DNA of 64,000 bases from CAVUFH01 sp963740835 (GTDB lineage: Bacteria > Actinomycetota > Acidimicrobiia > IMCC26256 > PALSA-610), in NCBI GenBank assembly GCA_963740835.1, contig CAVUFH010000003.1, positions 558,001 through 622,000 on the forward strand. Reading direction: 5' to 3'. The notes below the pieces were generated by a model. It was not told the origin of the DNA, ran no database searches, and saw only the letters and a program-made list of their open reading frames with translations. This document shows positions 8,593 to 16,240 of the stretch, piece after piece. The stretch's first letter is position 1; the number at the start of each line of letters is the position of its first letter. The translations under genes and the position numbers were made by a program.

Positions 8593-9870
8593 ATGCCGAA
8601 CGATTCGGACGCACGGGGGTACTGGTCGAGTCGCTGGCCCGGCGAGGACGGCGGGCCCCGCCGCCGGGCGATCCCGCGCTCGGGTTCCGGTCTCGCGATC
8701 GGCCGTGGTGAGCAGCTCGAGGTCGTGTCGCGGCCCGCGCCCGTCGCGACGATGGTCGTCCTGCGCGACGCGGGCGAGGTGTACCTGCTCGGTCACACGA
8801 CCGGCACCGAAGCGATCAGCTGGGTCGAACGCATCGACCCGGTCACGCTCGAGGTCGTGCGGCGCTCACCGGACCTGCCTGGCGGCAAGACCTGGCCGGG
8901 CGGCATCGCCGCGCACGCGAACGGTTCGCTCTACGTCGCGTTCGGACGCCGCGTGCACCGGCTCACACCCGACTTGGAGGTCACCGCGAGCCGCATGCTG
9001 CCGCGCGACCGTCCGTACAACAGCTTCGTGATCCTGCCGGACGGCACGATTGCGCTGAAGGACTTCGCCGGTGCGCTGCCGGGTGGGATCCTCAACGAGA
9101 ACGGCGCGCCTTCCGAGTTGCTGGTGCTCGAACCCGACGCGCTCGAGATCACGGCGCGGTTGCAGTTGCCGGAAGCTTCGATCGCGCGGCTGGCTGCGGA
9201 CGGCAACACGATCTACGTGGTCGGTGATGAACACCTGTACCGCGTGCAGTGGGACGGCCGTGCGCTCGCGCTCGACGACGCGTTCCGGCCGCGGTACCGC
9301 ACGCTCGCGGGCCAGACCTACGGATGGGATGCCGTGCTCACCGAAGGCGCGGCCTGGTTCCTCGACAACGGCGCGGGGAGCGAACGGTACGCAGGGACGC
9401 TTGTGGGTCGCGGCATCTCTCCGGCTCCGCTGCACCTCGTGCACGTCGATCTCGCCTCGGGCGCGGTCGCGCTCACCGAGATCTGCGGGCTCCCGAACGG
9501 GATCGTCGCCAACCCGCCGGCGATTGACGAATCCCGAGCCATCGCCATCGGATACGACAGCGCCAACGGGGTGCTCGCGGCGTTCGACTTCGACACAGAA
9601 GGCAACACGGCACCGCGCTGGACCCGATCGCAACACCACGCGTGCCACCCGATCGTGTTCCCCGACACCGGCGAGCTCGTGACCGCCGACCACGACGGCG
9701 AGCGCATGATGGATCAGATGGTCGTGCTCGACATCGAAACCGGCCAAGAACGGGCGCGCGTGGATACCGAGAGCCCGTTGCAATCGGTCGTGTTCCTCGC
9801 TCCGGGATTCGATCGCGATCTCTACTACTGCTCGTTCCCGTGCGTCAGCCGGGTCCGCGTCGTTTCTTGA
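8593..9870 (+). CDS. Beta-propeller-like protein of unknown function
   Basis: 425-residue soluble protein with repeated strand patterns like a beta-propeller (GGIAAHANGSLYVAFGRRVH, SIARLAADGNTIYVVGDEHL, PIVFPDTGELVTADHDGERM), similar in style to SMP-30/NHL or PQQ-type propellers. No signal peptide is seen, so it is probably cytoplasmic. Start ATG 8593 is chosen because upstream codons overlap the divergent VOC promoter region and look non-coding. No recognised catalytic motif; a lactonase-type role is possible but unproven. Confidence 0.75.
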   Translation: MPNDSDARGYWSSRWPGEDGGPRRRAIPRSGSGLAIGRGEQLEVVSRPAPVATMVVLRDAGEVYLLGHTTGTEAISWVERIDPVTLEVVRRSPDLPGGKTWPGGIAAHANGSLYVAFGRRVHRLTPDLEVTASRMLPRDRPYNSFVILPDGTIALKDFAGALPGGILNENGAPSELLVLEPDALEITARLQLPEASIARLAADGNTIYVVGDEHLYRVQWDGRALALDDAFRPRYRTLAGQTYGWDAVLTEGAAWFLDNGAGSERYAGTLVGRGISPAPLHLVHVDLASGAVALTEICGLPNGIVANPPAIDESRAIAIGYDSANGVLAAFDFDTEGNTAPRWTRSQHHACHPIVFPDTGELVTADHDGERMMDQMVVLDIETGQERARVDTESPLQSVVFLAPGFDRDLYYCSFPCVSRVRVVS

Positions 9871-9897
9871 GATCTCATCCCGTGCGAGGCTAGGCCC

Positions 9898-10854
9898 ATG
9901 GCCAACGAACATCGGTCGATCCCCCAACGCGTGGCCGACGTACGGAGTCGCGTCGATCCGGTGCGCGACCGCGCGCAGCGGATGCTCCTCTGGCGCGTGT
10001 GGGAACGCCTGCTCGAGATCGAGTTCGTCGATCGCAGCGTCGCCCTCGCGGGAAAGGCGTTCGTCTCGTTCTTCCCGTTGGTGATCGTCGTCGCCGCGTT
10101 CTGCCCGTCCAGCGTTCGGAACTCCATCTTCACCACCTTGACCGCACGACTCGGCATACGCGGTGAGGCACTCACCACCGCCAAGCAGGCGTTCGCGACT
10201 TCGGATGACGTTCGCCGCGCGACCGGTTTGCTCGGACTCGTCCTCACGATCTTCTTCGCGAGCTCGTTCACGACCGCGATCCAACGGGTGTACCTGCGGG
10301 CCTGGCGGCGGCCGCCCGGTGGCAAGGTCGGCGCGTACACGCGCGGCCCCGCGTGGCTGATCGTCGTCCTGGCGTCGATGGCGTTCTTGGGCGTGGTGCG
10401 CGGGGTTCTGGGCAACGGACCGGGACTCGTATTGTTCGCAGTGATATCGCTCGTCACGACTTCGGCGCTGTGGTGGTTCACCGGCTGGTTCCTGTTGCTG
10501 GGCGAGGTGCGCTGGCGTGTCCTCCTGCCCTCCGGGATCATCACGAGCTTCGCGATGGCCGGCTTCGCGGTCTCTGCCACCATCTGGATGCCGAACGTCG
10601 TCACCCGCAACGAGGCACAGTTCGGGTTCTTCGGCGTCGCGCTGGCACTCGTCACGTGGTTCTCCGGTGCCGCGATCTGCATCCTCGTCGGCGCCTGCGC
10701 GGGTTCGGTGTTCGCCGGAGACCCCGGGCCGGTCGGCCGGTTGGTGCGCGGCGGTGATCCCGGGGTGCTCACACCCGGTGCGCGCCCATCGCTGCCACCG
10801 CCCGCGCGCGAGTTGACGCTGCGCGACGCGTTCCAACCCGCGGAGGAGGCGTGA
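9898..10854 (+). CDS. YihY/BrkB family inner membrane protein
   Basis: 318 residues with about six membrane helices in the YhjD/YihY/BrkB pattern: an N-terminal cytosolic helix, ALAGKAFVSFFPLVIVVAAF, then TGLLGLVLTIFFASSFTTAI and FGFFGVALALVTWFSGAAIC. The family is widespread, of uncertain function (once mis-named ribonuclease BN). ATG start 27 bases after the propeller gene. A second family member lies at 52670. Confidence 0.85.
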   Translation: MANEHRSIPQRVADVRSRVDPVRDRAQRMLLWRVWERLLEIEFVDRSVALAGKAFVSFFPLVIVVAAFCPSSVRNSIFTTLTARLGIRGEALTTAKQAFATSDDVRRATGLLGLVLTIFFASSFTTAIQRVYLRAWRRPPGGKVGAYTRGPAWLIVVLASMAFLGVVRGVLGNGPGLVLFAVISLVTTSALWWFTGWFLLLGEVRWRVLLPSGIITSFAMAGFAVSATIWMPNVVTRNEAQFGFFGVALALVTWFSGAAICILVGACAGSVFAGDPGPVGRLVRGGDPGVLTPGARPSLPPPARELTLRDAFQPAEEA

Positions 10855-10942
10855 CCGGCGGACGCGACAAACCGCGTGTCCGCGCTCGACACGACCGACC
10901 GCGAGCGGGAGACTCGGGATCCGGATACCCGAACATCGCGGG

Positions 10943-11443
10943 GTGGTGGTATCGGTGAACCTGAAGAAGCCGGACCGTATCCAGCTGCTCGCGGGTGTGT
11001 GGCTGTTCGAACGCTGCACCCGCAAGGAGCTCGACGCATTGCAGCGCGTCGCCACGGCCGTCGATGCGCCGGCTGGCAAGGTCCTCGCCAGACAGGGCGA
11101 AACCGGCCGCGAGTTCTTCGTGATCGTCGCAGGGAGCGCGGAAGCGACCCGAGGCCGGACCCCGGTCGGCGTGCTCGGTCCCGGTTCGTTCTTCGGCGAG
11201 ATGTCGCTCCTCGAACGAAAGCCCCGCACCGCGACCGTCACGACGCTCGAGCCCACAACGGTGTTGGTCGTGAACGCGCGCGACTTCGACGCAGTGGTGA
11301 AGACCATGCCGTCGGTTGATCGCAAGATGTTGATCGCGCTGTCCGGTCGGCTGCGCGACCTCGAAGCGCAATACGTCCCCGCCGACGCGGCAAGTCGCAA
11401 GCATCAGCGCTCGTTGACGTCCACGCGGGTCGCGGCCGAGTAG
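10943..11443 (+). CDS. Cyclic nucleotide-binding domain protein
   Basis: 166 residues made almost wholly of one CNMP-binding (CAP-like) domain: LLAGVWLFERCTRKELDALQ, GKVLARQGETGREFFVIVAG, and the phosphate-binding cassette GSFFGEMSLLERKPRTATV, in which FGEM...RTAT matches the cAMP-contacting motif. No DNA-binding or catalytic domain is attached, so it may act through a partner such as the neighbouring membrane protein. Starts GTG 10943, 10946 and 10955 are all possible. Confidence 0.85.
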   Translation: MVVSVNLKKPDRIQLLAGVWLFERCTRKELDALQRVATAVDAPAGKVLARQGETGREFFVIVAGSAEATRGRTPVGVLGPGSFFGEMSLLERKPRTATVTTLEPTTVLVVNARDFDAVVKTMPSVDRKMLIALSGRLRDLEAQYVPADAASRKHQRSLTSTRVAAE

Positions 11444-11543
11444 GAATACTCAGCGCCGAACGAGTCCGGTGACCTTGTCAGCGCGCGTGGCGAGGAGTAC
11501 TCCGAACAGGAGACTTGCTTCGACGACGAGGAGCGCGAGCGCC

Positions 11544-12893
11544 ATGACCCGATTGTTGCGCGGTGGCTGGATCCAACGGCAAGCCGCCGCACTCTGGATG
11601 AACTTCCTCATCGTGGGCGCGCTGGCCGTCGCGTTCTTCACGCTCTGGGGTGGCTTCAACGCGCAAGCGACGCGGGACGAAGTCGCAGTCGCCGCGTTGA
11701 AGGCGTTCGCGGTGTGGGCGCTGGCCTTCCTTCCCGGCTGGCTGTACATCCGCTTCCTCGGTCAGCGGGCCGGTGCGTTGATGTCCGAGTACGTGCTCAA
11801 CCTGCACCGGTTGGGCTGGGACGCACCGCAGTACCTGCCCGAGCCGCTCGAGACCTCGCCGTTCCACGAGGAGTGGCGCAAGGCGGGCGGTGAGAGCCAT
11901 GCGAGCAGCCACAACATCTACCTGCAGAAGTTCGACGCGTACTACGGCCGTTCGACGACGAGCGGGCTCGCGGCGCGCCGCGGAGAAACCAACTTCATGG
12001 TGCGGGTGGACACGTTGTTCCCGGTGTTCGTGATGACTGCGACGCTGGCCGCGGGATGGATCGCCGTGCTCTGGGACACGTCGTTCATCGACGGTGCGAC
12101 CTCGGCCGCGGACGTGCTGAAGTACGCGTTCCTCGGGGCGTACGCGTTCATCGCTCAGGACCTCGTGCGCCGCTTCTTCCAGAGCGACCTGAGGCCGAGC
12201 GCCTACGCGTCTGCGTTGCTGAGGATCGCGTTCGTGCTCATCACGATGGCCGCGTTGCTGCAACTGATAGGGGCGGCAGCTGCGGATGTGCAGGCCACGG
12301 TCGCGTTCGTCGTCGGTGTGTTCCCGCTCGTCGCGCTGCAGGCGCTCCAGCGTGCGGCATCGCGTGTGCTGCAGACCGTCGTGCCGCAGGTGACGCCGCG
12401 GTATCCGCTGAGCGATCTCGACGGCGTCAACATCTGGTACGAAGCGCGGCTCGTCGAGGAAGGCATCGAAGACATGCAGAACCTGGCGACGGCGAACCTC
12501 GTCGACGTCATCCTGCACACGCGCGTTCCGGTCGACCGGCTCGTCGACTGGCTCGACCAGGCTTCCCTCGCGCTGCACCTGCCGCCGCGACAGGAAGCGC
12601 CGGTTGAGGGATCACTGAGCCGCAATGCGCTGGAGGCGCGTGGCATCCGCACCGCATCGGATCTGCTCAAGGCGTGGCCCGCGTCGCCGCCCGCCGCGAA
12701 CGGCACCGGCTCGGCGCGGGCCGCCGATTCGCTGCGGCGCCGCGGGTTGGCCGGACTCGACGCCGAGCACTGCGACCTCCTCGTGCGCATCCTCGACGAG
12801 GACGTGCGCCTCGCGCCGATCTGGAACTGGCAGGCGCGCGGCGTCCAGGCGCAAGAGGAGCACCGCCGGCCGGCCAGCACACGCGCCGCCTGA
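11544..12893 (+). CDS. Multi-spanning membrane protein of unknown function
   Basis: 449 residues. Two N-terminal membrane helices (LWMNFLIVGALAVAFFTLW and a segment ending AFLPGWLYIRFLG), a soluble stretch, then four more around residues 155-300. The C-terminal 150 residues are soluble; IEDMQNLATANLVDVILHTR and the later GIRTASDLLKAW and GLAGLDAEHCDLLVRIL resemble paired helix-hairpin-helix elements, hinting at a nucleic-acid or protein contact. ATG 11544 sits behind GAGGAGCG; an upstream GTG/ATG frame to 11469 is possible. It follows the cyclic-nucleotide-binding gene. Family not recognised. Confidence 0.75.
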   Translation: MTRLLRGGWIQRQAAALWMNFLIVGALAVAFFTLWGGFNAQATRDEVAVAALKAFAVWALAFLPGWLYIRFLGQRAGALMSEYVLNLHRLGWDAPQYLPEPLETSPFHEEWRKAGGESHASSHNIYLQKFDAYYGRSTTSGLAARRGETNFMVRVDTLFPVFVMTATLAAGWIAVLWDTSFIDGATSAADVLKYAFLGAYAFIAQDLVRRFFQSDLRPSAYASALLRIAFVLITMAALLQLIGAAAADVQATVAFVVGVFPLVALQALQRAASRVLQTVVPQVTPRYPLSDLDGVNIWYEARLVEEGIEDMQNLATANLVDVILHTRVPVDRLVDWLDQASLALHLPPRQEAPVEGSLSRNALEARGIRTASDLLKAWPASPPAANGTGSARAADSLRRRGLAGLDAEHCDLLVRILDEDVRLAPIWNWQARGVQAQEEHRRPASTRAA

Positions 12894-12986
12894 CGGGGCA
12901 CGGACCTGGGGTTCGACGCGGTAGCTCGCGTCCCGGTTCGGCGCTAAACAGGCTCGGAACGACTTGGCACGAACAAGGGGCGGGGC

Positions 12987-14078
12987 ATGACGACGATCGC
13001 GTTGACGCAAGCTGACGAGGCGCAGGTCGAGGTGTTCGCGGGCCGGCTCTTCGAAGCGTGCCTGGCGACGATGGAACTCGCCAACGTCGAGCTGGGTGTC
13101 CGACTCGGCCTGTACAAGTCGCTCGCCGGCGCGGGACCGCTCACGCCTGCCGCGCTGGCGGATCGCGCCGGGATCGTGCCGCGCTATGCGCGTGAGTGGC
13201 TCGAGCAGCAAGCCGTCGCCGGTGTGGTGGACGTTGACGACCCCACGAAGACCGCGGACGAGCGGCGGTTCGAGCTGCCGAACGCGCACGCGCACGTGCT
13301 GCTCGACGACGACAGCGAAGCGTGCATGAAGTCCTGTGCGGCCGTCGTCCCTTGGCTCGCCAAGGCAATCGACGTCATGGCGGAGGAGTTCCGCCAGGGC
13401 ACGGGCGCGGCGTTCGGGCTGTTCGATCTGCACGACATCCAGGCTGCGTTCACCCGCCCGGTGTTCGTGAACCACCTGACGCAGAAGTGGTTGCCCGCGT
13501 TGCCCGAGGTGCAGAGGAAGCTCGATTCCGGGGCGCGCGTTCGCATCGCCGAGGTGGGCTGCGGTGAAGGTCTCGCCGCGATCACGATCGCCCGTGCCTA
13601 CCCGAACGCCGAAGTGGATGGCTACGACCTCGACGACGCGTCGATTGCCGCCGCACAGGACGCAGCTGCAGCTGCCGGCGTGGCGGATCGCGCCCGCTTC
13701 GAGCGCCGTGACGCGTCCGACCCGACCATCAGCGGGGATTACGACTTGGTGATGGCGATCGAGATGCTGCACGACGTGCCCGACCCCGTCGGCATCCTGC
13801 GCACGATGATGACCCTCTCCGCCCCGTCAGGAACCGTGCTCGTCGTCGACGAACGGACCGAGGAGACGTTCACCGTGCCGGCCGGGGAGATGGAACGCTT
13901 CTTCTATTCGTTCAGCACCTTGCATTGCCTCGCGGTGAGCATGCAGGACGGCGGCGCGGGCACCGGGACCGTGATGCGACCCGAAATGGTTCGTGACTAT
14001 GCGAGCCGCGCCGGCTTCTCGACCGTCGAGACGCTCGACGTGGAGCACCCCCAGTTCGTGTTGTACCGGCTGAGTTAG
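12987..14078 (+). CDS. SAM-dependent methyltransferase with N-terminal winged helix (Rv2258c-like)
   Basis: 363 residues. The N-terminal 90 residues form a winged-helix dimerisation domain of the type seen in O-methyltransferases and Rv2258c (ELGVRLGLYKSLAGAGPLTP, ALADRAGIVPRYAREWLEQQ). The class I methyltransferase domain has motif I IAEVGCGEGLAAITIA near residue 187, then the acidic motif VDGYDLDDASIAAAQ, and YDLVMAIEMLHDVPDP. A C-terminal FSTLHCLAVSMQDGGAGTGT segment is typical of the Rv2258c group. Substrate unknown. Monocistronic. Confidence 0.88.
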   Translation: MTTIALTQADEAQVEVFAGRLFEACLATMELANVELGVRLGLYKSLAGAGPLTPAALADRAGIVPRYAREWLEQQAVAGVVDVDDPTKTADERRFELPNAHAHVLLDDDSEACMKSCAAVVPWLAKAIDVMAEEFRQGTGAAFGLFDLHDIQAAFTRPVFVNHLTQKWLPALPEVQRKLDSGARVRIAEVGCGEGLAAITIARAYPNAEVDGYDLDDASIAAAQDAAAAAGVADRARFERRDASDPTISGDYDLVMAIEMLHDVPDPVGILRTMMTLSAPSGTVLVVDERTEETFTVPAGEMERFFYSFSTLHCLAVSMQDGGAGTGTVMRPEMVRDYASRAGFSTVETLDVEHPQFVLYRLS

Positions 14079-14100
14079 GCAGTCGCGTCGAGCTGACGCG

Positions 14101-14832
14101 CTACGAGCCCTCGAGCAGGTCGAGATCGCGCGTCGCGTAGCCGAGGTGCCCGAGCTCCTCTTCGAAGACGGTGTGCAAGCAGCCTTGGACCGGAGCAGTT
14201 CCGTTCTCGAGTACCTCACTGGTCTGCGTGAGGTCGGACTGCTGAAGGTCCTCGAGGTACTCCGAGAAGCGCGCACCCCGATCGCGCCGCACCGCGAGTG
14301 CTTCGGTGAACGACGGATCCGCGTCGCGGTCGAGGCCGGGCCAGGGGAAGTCGAGGCTCCCCGTGTTCGGTAGCCCCATCGGGTCGTACTCGCCGCCGAG
14401 GATCGGCGCGGTGAACCACTTGTCGGTCGCGAACACCAGATGGCGCAGCGTCTGCACGAACGAGAACTCGCCGTTGACCGACGCGTGCAACGTTTTCTCG
14501 GGGAGTTGTTGCGCGCGTTCGATGGTCTTGTCCCAACGAGCGGTGATCTCGCGCCATGATTCACGCATCCCTTCGGGATCCGTCGGCTGCATGAGCGCCC
14601 GTTCCGGATCGATGCGCGCGAGCTCGGCCGTCACGTATGCGGTGACGTCGACGCCGTTGATCTTCAAACCGGCGAGCATGCCGTCGATCTCGACGTTCAC
14701 GAACCAGACCTCGGAGAACTTCACGTCGGTGAAGTTGGCGCCCTCGAACCGGGCACCCGAGAGATCGACCTCTCGGAACTGTGCGCCCCGCAGGTCCACA
14801 GCTTCGAATTCGGGCCCGGCGAAATCCGTCAT
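14101..14832 (-). CDS. Fusion of pentapeptide repeats with a DinB-type domain
   Basis: 243 residues. Residues 5-50 hold pentapeptide-type repeats (FEAVDLRGAQFREVDLSGAR, FEGANFTDVKFSEV), a right-handed beta-helix. Residues 85-240 are a DinB-like four-helix bundle (GEFSFVQTLRHLVFATDKWF, and a late EELGHLGYATRDLDLL) with the usual histidines. The pairing is known in actinobacteria, but its function is not. ATG 14832; longer upstream frame runs into the tRNA fragment and is not coding. Confidence 0.82.
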   Translation of the reverse strand: MTDFAGPEFEAVDLRGAQFREVDLSGARFEGANFTDVKFSEVWFVNVEIDGMLAGLKINGVDVTAYVTAELARIDPERALMQPTDPEGMRESWREITARWDKTIERAQQLPEKTLHASVNGEFSFVQTLRHLVFATDKWFTAPILGGEYDPMGLPNTGSLDFPWPGLDRDADPSFTEALAVRRDRGARFSEYLEDLQQSDLTQTSEVLENGTAPVQGCLHTVFEEELGHLGYATRDLDLLEGS

Positions 14833-14890
14833 GGCTGGAGTCTTCCAGCGGCGACCCGCGGCAAAACCACGACGCGAAACCCTGACAAAC

Positions 14891-14938
14891 GTGGAGACGA
14901 TGGGACTCGAACCCACGACCCCCTGCTTGCAAAGCAGG
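14891..14938 (-). repeat. Left attachment repeat (tRNA-Ala 3' fragment)
   Basis: Exact 48-bp copy of the tRNA-Ala 3' half covering the anticodon arm, variable loop, T arm and acceptor 3' strand. The sequence beyond it lacks the encoded CCA, so this was probably the original chromosomal 3' end, displaced by integration. It has no 5' half and cannot form a tRNA. Confidence 0.92.
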
Positions 14939-15044
14939 ATCCGCCGGATTCGTGACGAGCGGCTCGCGCGTGACACCGCAGGTCACGGATGGTTTCGGTT
15001 GTCCAGGAATCGACCGCCGTCGACCATTCGTTTGCCCGATGCTT

Positions 15045-15063
15045 AGGGCACGCAGAGGGCACG
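15045..15063 (+). repeat. Arm-type integrase site, left
   Basis: AGGGCACGCAGAGGGCACG, two GGGCACG units eleven bases apart, 107 bp inside the left core. It matches 18 of 19 bases of 21806-21824, which sits 51 bp inside the right core in the same orientation. Placement on both sides of the core in the circular form is what is expected of arm sites of a lambda-type integrase. Confidence 0.6.
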
Positions 15064-15080
15064 TCATCGGCTCAAGAACT

Positions 15081-15485
15081 CTAACGATCGACGCGCACGA
15101 TTCGGCGCTCGTGAACGGCGTACACGAAGGGACCAGCATCCAGCGCCGCCGTTCGGATCCGCTCGAGGTTCGTCAGGAAGCGCCCGGCTTGCTGCTGTCC
15201 GGTGAGGTTCCCGCTCGCGAGCACGAACGCCTTTACTCGGTGGGTGCGTATCGCTTCAACCTCGACATGCCGATAGCGGATTCGCTTGTCCTTCGTAAAC
15301 ACAAGCCAAGCCTCGCGTCCAGCTCGTTCCAGCCACTCGTCGTCGCCGACCTGCTGTTCGCGGGCCCCGAATACTTCGACCATGGTGTGCACGACGAAGC
15401 CCGCACTTCGAAGGGCCTGCGGTACGAGGTAGCGGCCGAGACCGCGATCGACGAATATCTCAGGCGGCAGCTGGAACCGAGGCAC
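15081..15485 (-). CDS. PIN-like toxin (VapC45-like)
   Basis: 134-residue PIN-like ribonuclease toxin. Acidic active-site candidates are the Asp in PEIFVDRGLGRYLVP at the start, Asp/Glu in QQVGDDEWLERAGREAWLVF, and the Asp in FTKDKRIRYRHVE, a pattern shared with the VapC45 group. GTG start inside the antitoxin 3' end (26-base overlap), which fits translational coupling. Partner is the DUF433-type antitoxin upstream. Carried on the tRNA-Ala element, so it probably helps to keep the element (inference). Confidence 0.8.
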   Translation of the reverse strand: MPRFQLPPEIFVDRGLGRYLVPQALRSAGFVVHTMVEVFGAREQQVGDDEWLERAGREAWLVFTKDKRIRYRHVEVEAIRTHRVKAFVLASGNLTGQQQAGRFLTNLERIRTAALDAGPFVYAVHERRIVRVDR

Positions 15486-16158
15486 GCAACACGTCCTCGA
15501 CGTCTTCCAGCGGTACGCCGAAGTCGTCGGCCACCTCGGTGAGCGCGTCGCCCGCCTTCCACCGGTCAATCACATCCTCGACACGCACCCCTCCGCGAAT
15601 GAAGACCGGCTGCCCGAAGGAGCGTGCGGGATCGACTTCTACGAGCCGGCGCTGGGTCATCGGCACGATCACTCGCGTAGCGAAACCGTCCTCTCCATAG
15701 GTGATGCGCTCCAGGTACTCCCTCACGATGGGAGCGAATACGCGCTGCTGTGTGACGACGACGGCAAGCTCATTGTCGGTATCCCGCTCTGCGTAGTCAT
15801 ACAGCAGGCGCGCGCCGTCGGTGTATAGCCGTCTTGACGCGAGGGCGTGCGCGATTCCGATTTCCGCTTGCAGCACGTCGACAGCGCGACGAATGTGCTG
15901 AAGCGAAACCCCAACACGACGCAAAGCCGCTACGACCTGTCCTTCAACAAGACCTATGAAGGGAATGGAAGGCTCCGGACGAGTGGCTGGCATCGCTGTG
16001 ATGATCGCGGCGCCGTGTACAGGCTTCGCCTGCGTGGGAAAGCGCTCGTACCCCTTAGCCCAGGTCGCGAACGTCGTTGCAGGGACGTCGAGGAGACGAG
16101 CGCCCTCCGCGATCGTGTACAGCGGCACATCGAAACGCACATCGCGCGGTCGCTCCAT
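15460..16158 (-). CDS. Antitoxin with DUF433 domain (VapB45-like)
   Basis: 232 residues. An N-terminal helix-turn-helix-like part (PLYTIAEGARLLDVPATTFA) would bind the promoter; the C-terminal DUF433 domain (GGVRVEDVIDRWKAGDALTE, then VADDFGVPLEDVEDVLRA) is the part that neutralises the toxin in such pairs. This is the size and order of the M. tuberculosis Rv2018-Rv2019 system. ATG 16158 follows a clear GGAGGACC ribosome site; the frame upstream is not coding. Confidence 0.82.
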   Translation of the reverse strand: MERPRDVRFDVPLYTIAEGARLLDVPATTFATWAKGYERFPTQAKPVHGAAIITAMPATRPEPSIPFIGLVEGQVVAALRRVGVSLQHIRRAVDVLQAEIGIAHALASRRLYTDGARLLYDYAERDTDNELAVVVTQQRVFAPIVREYLERITYGEDGFATRVIVPMTQRRLVEVDPARSFGQPVFIRGGVRVEDVIDRWKAGDALTEVADDFGVPLEDVEDVLRASVPAAA

Positions 16159-16240
16159 CGTCGGTCCTCCTTGGCATCGATCGTAACGACGACCGCGTTC
16201 TAAGTGGCGGTAATACGTCCACAACGGTCCGGACAGGCCC

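Noticed and set aside
14891..14940. Second tRNA-Ala gene
   Set aside because: Only the 3' half is present; it is the attachment fragment.
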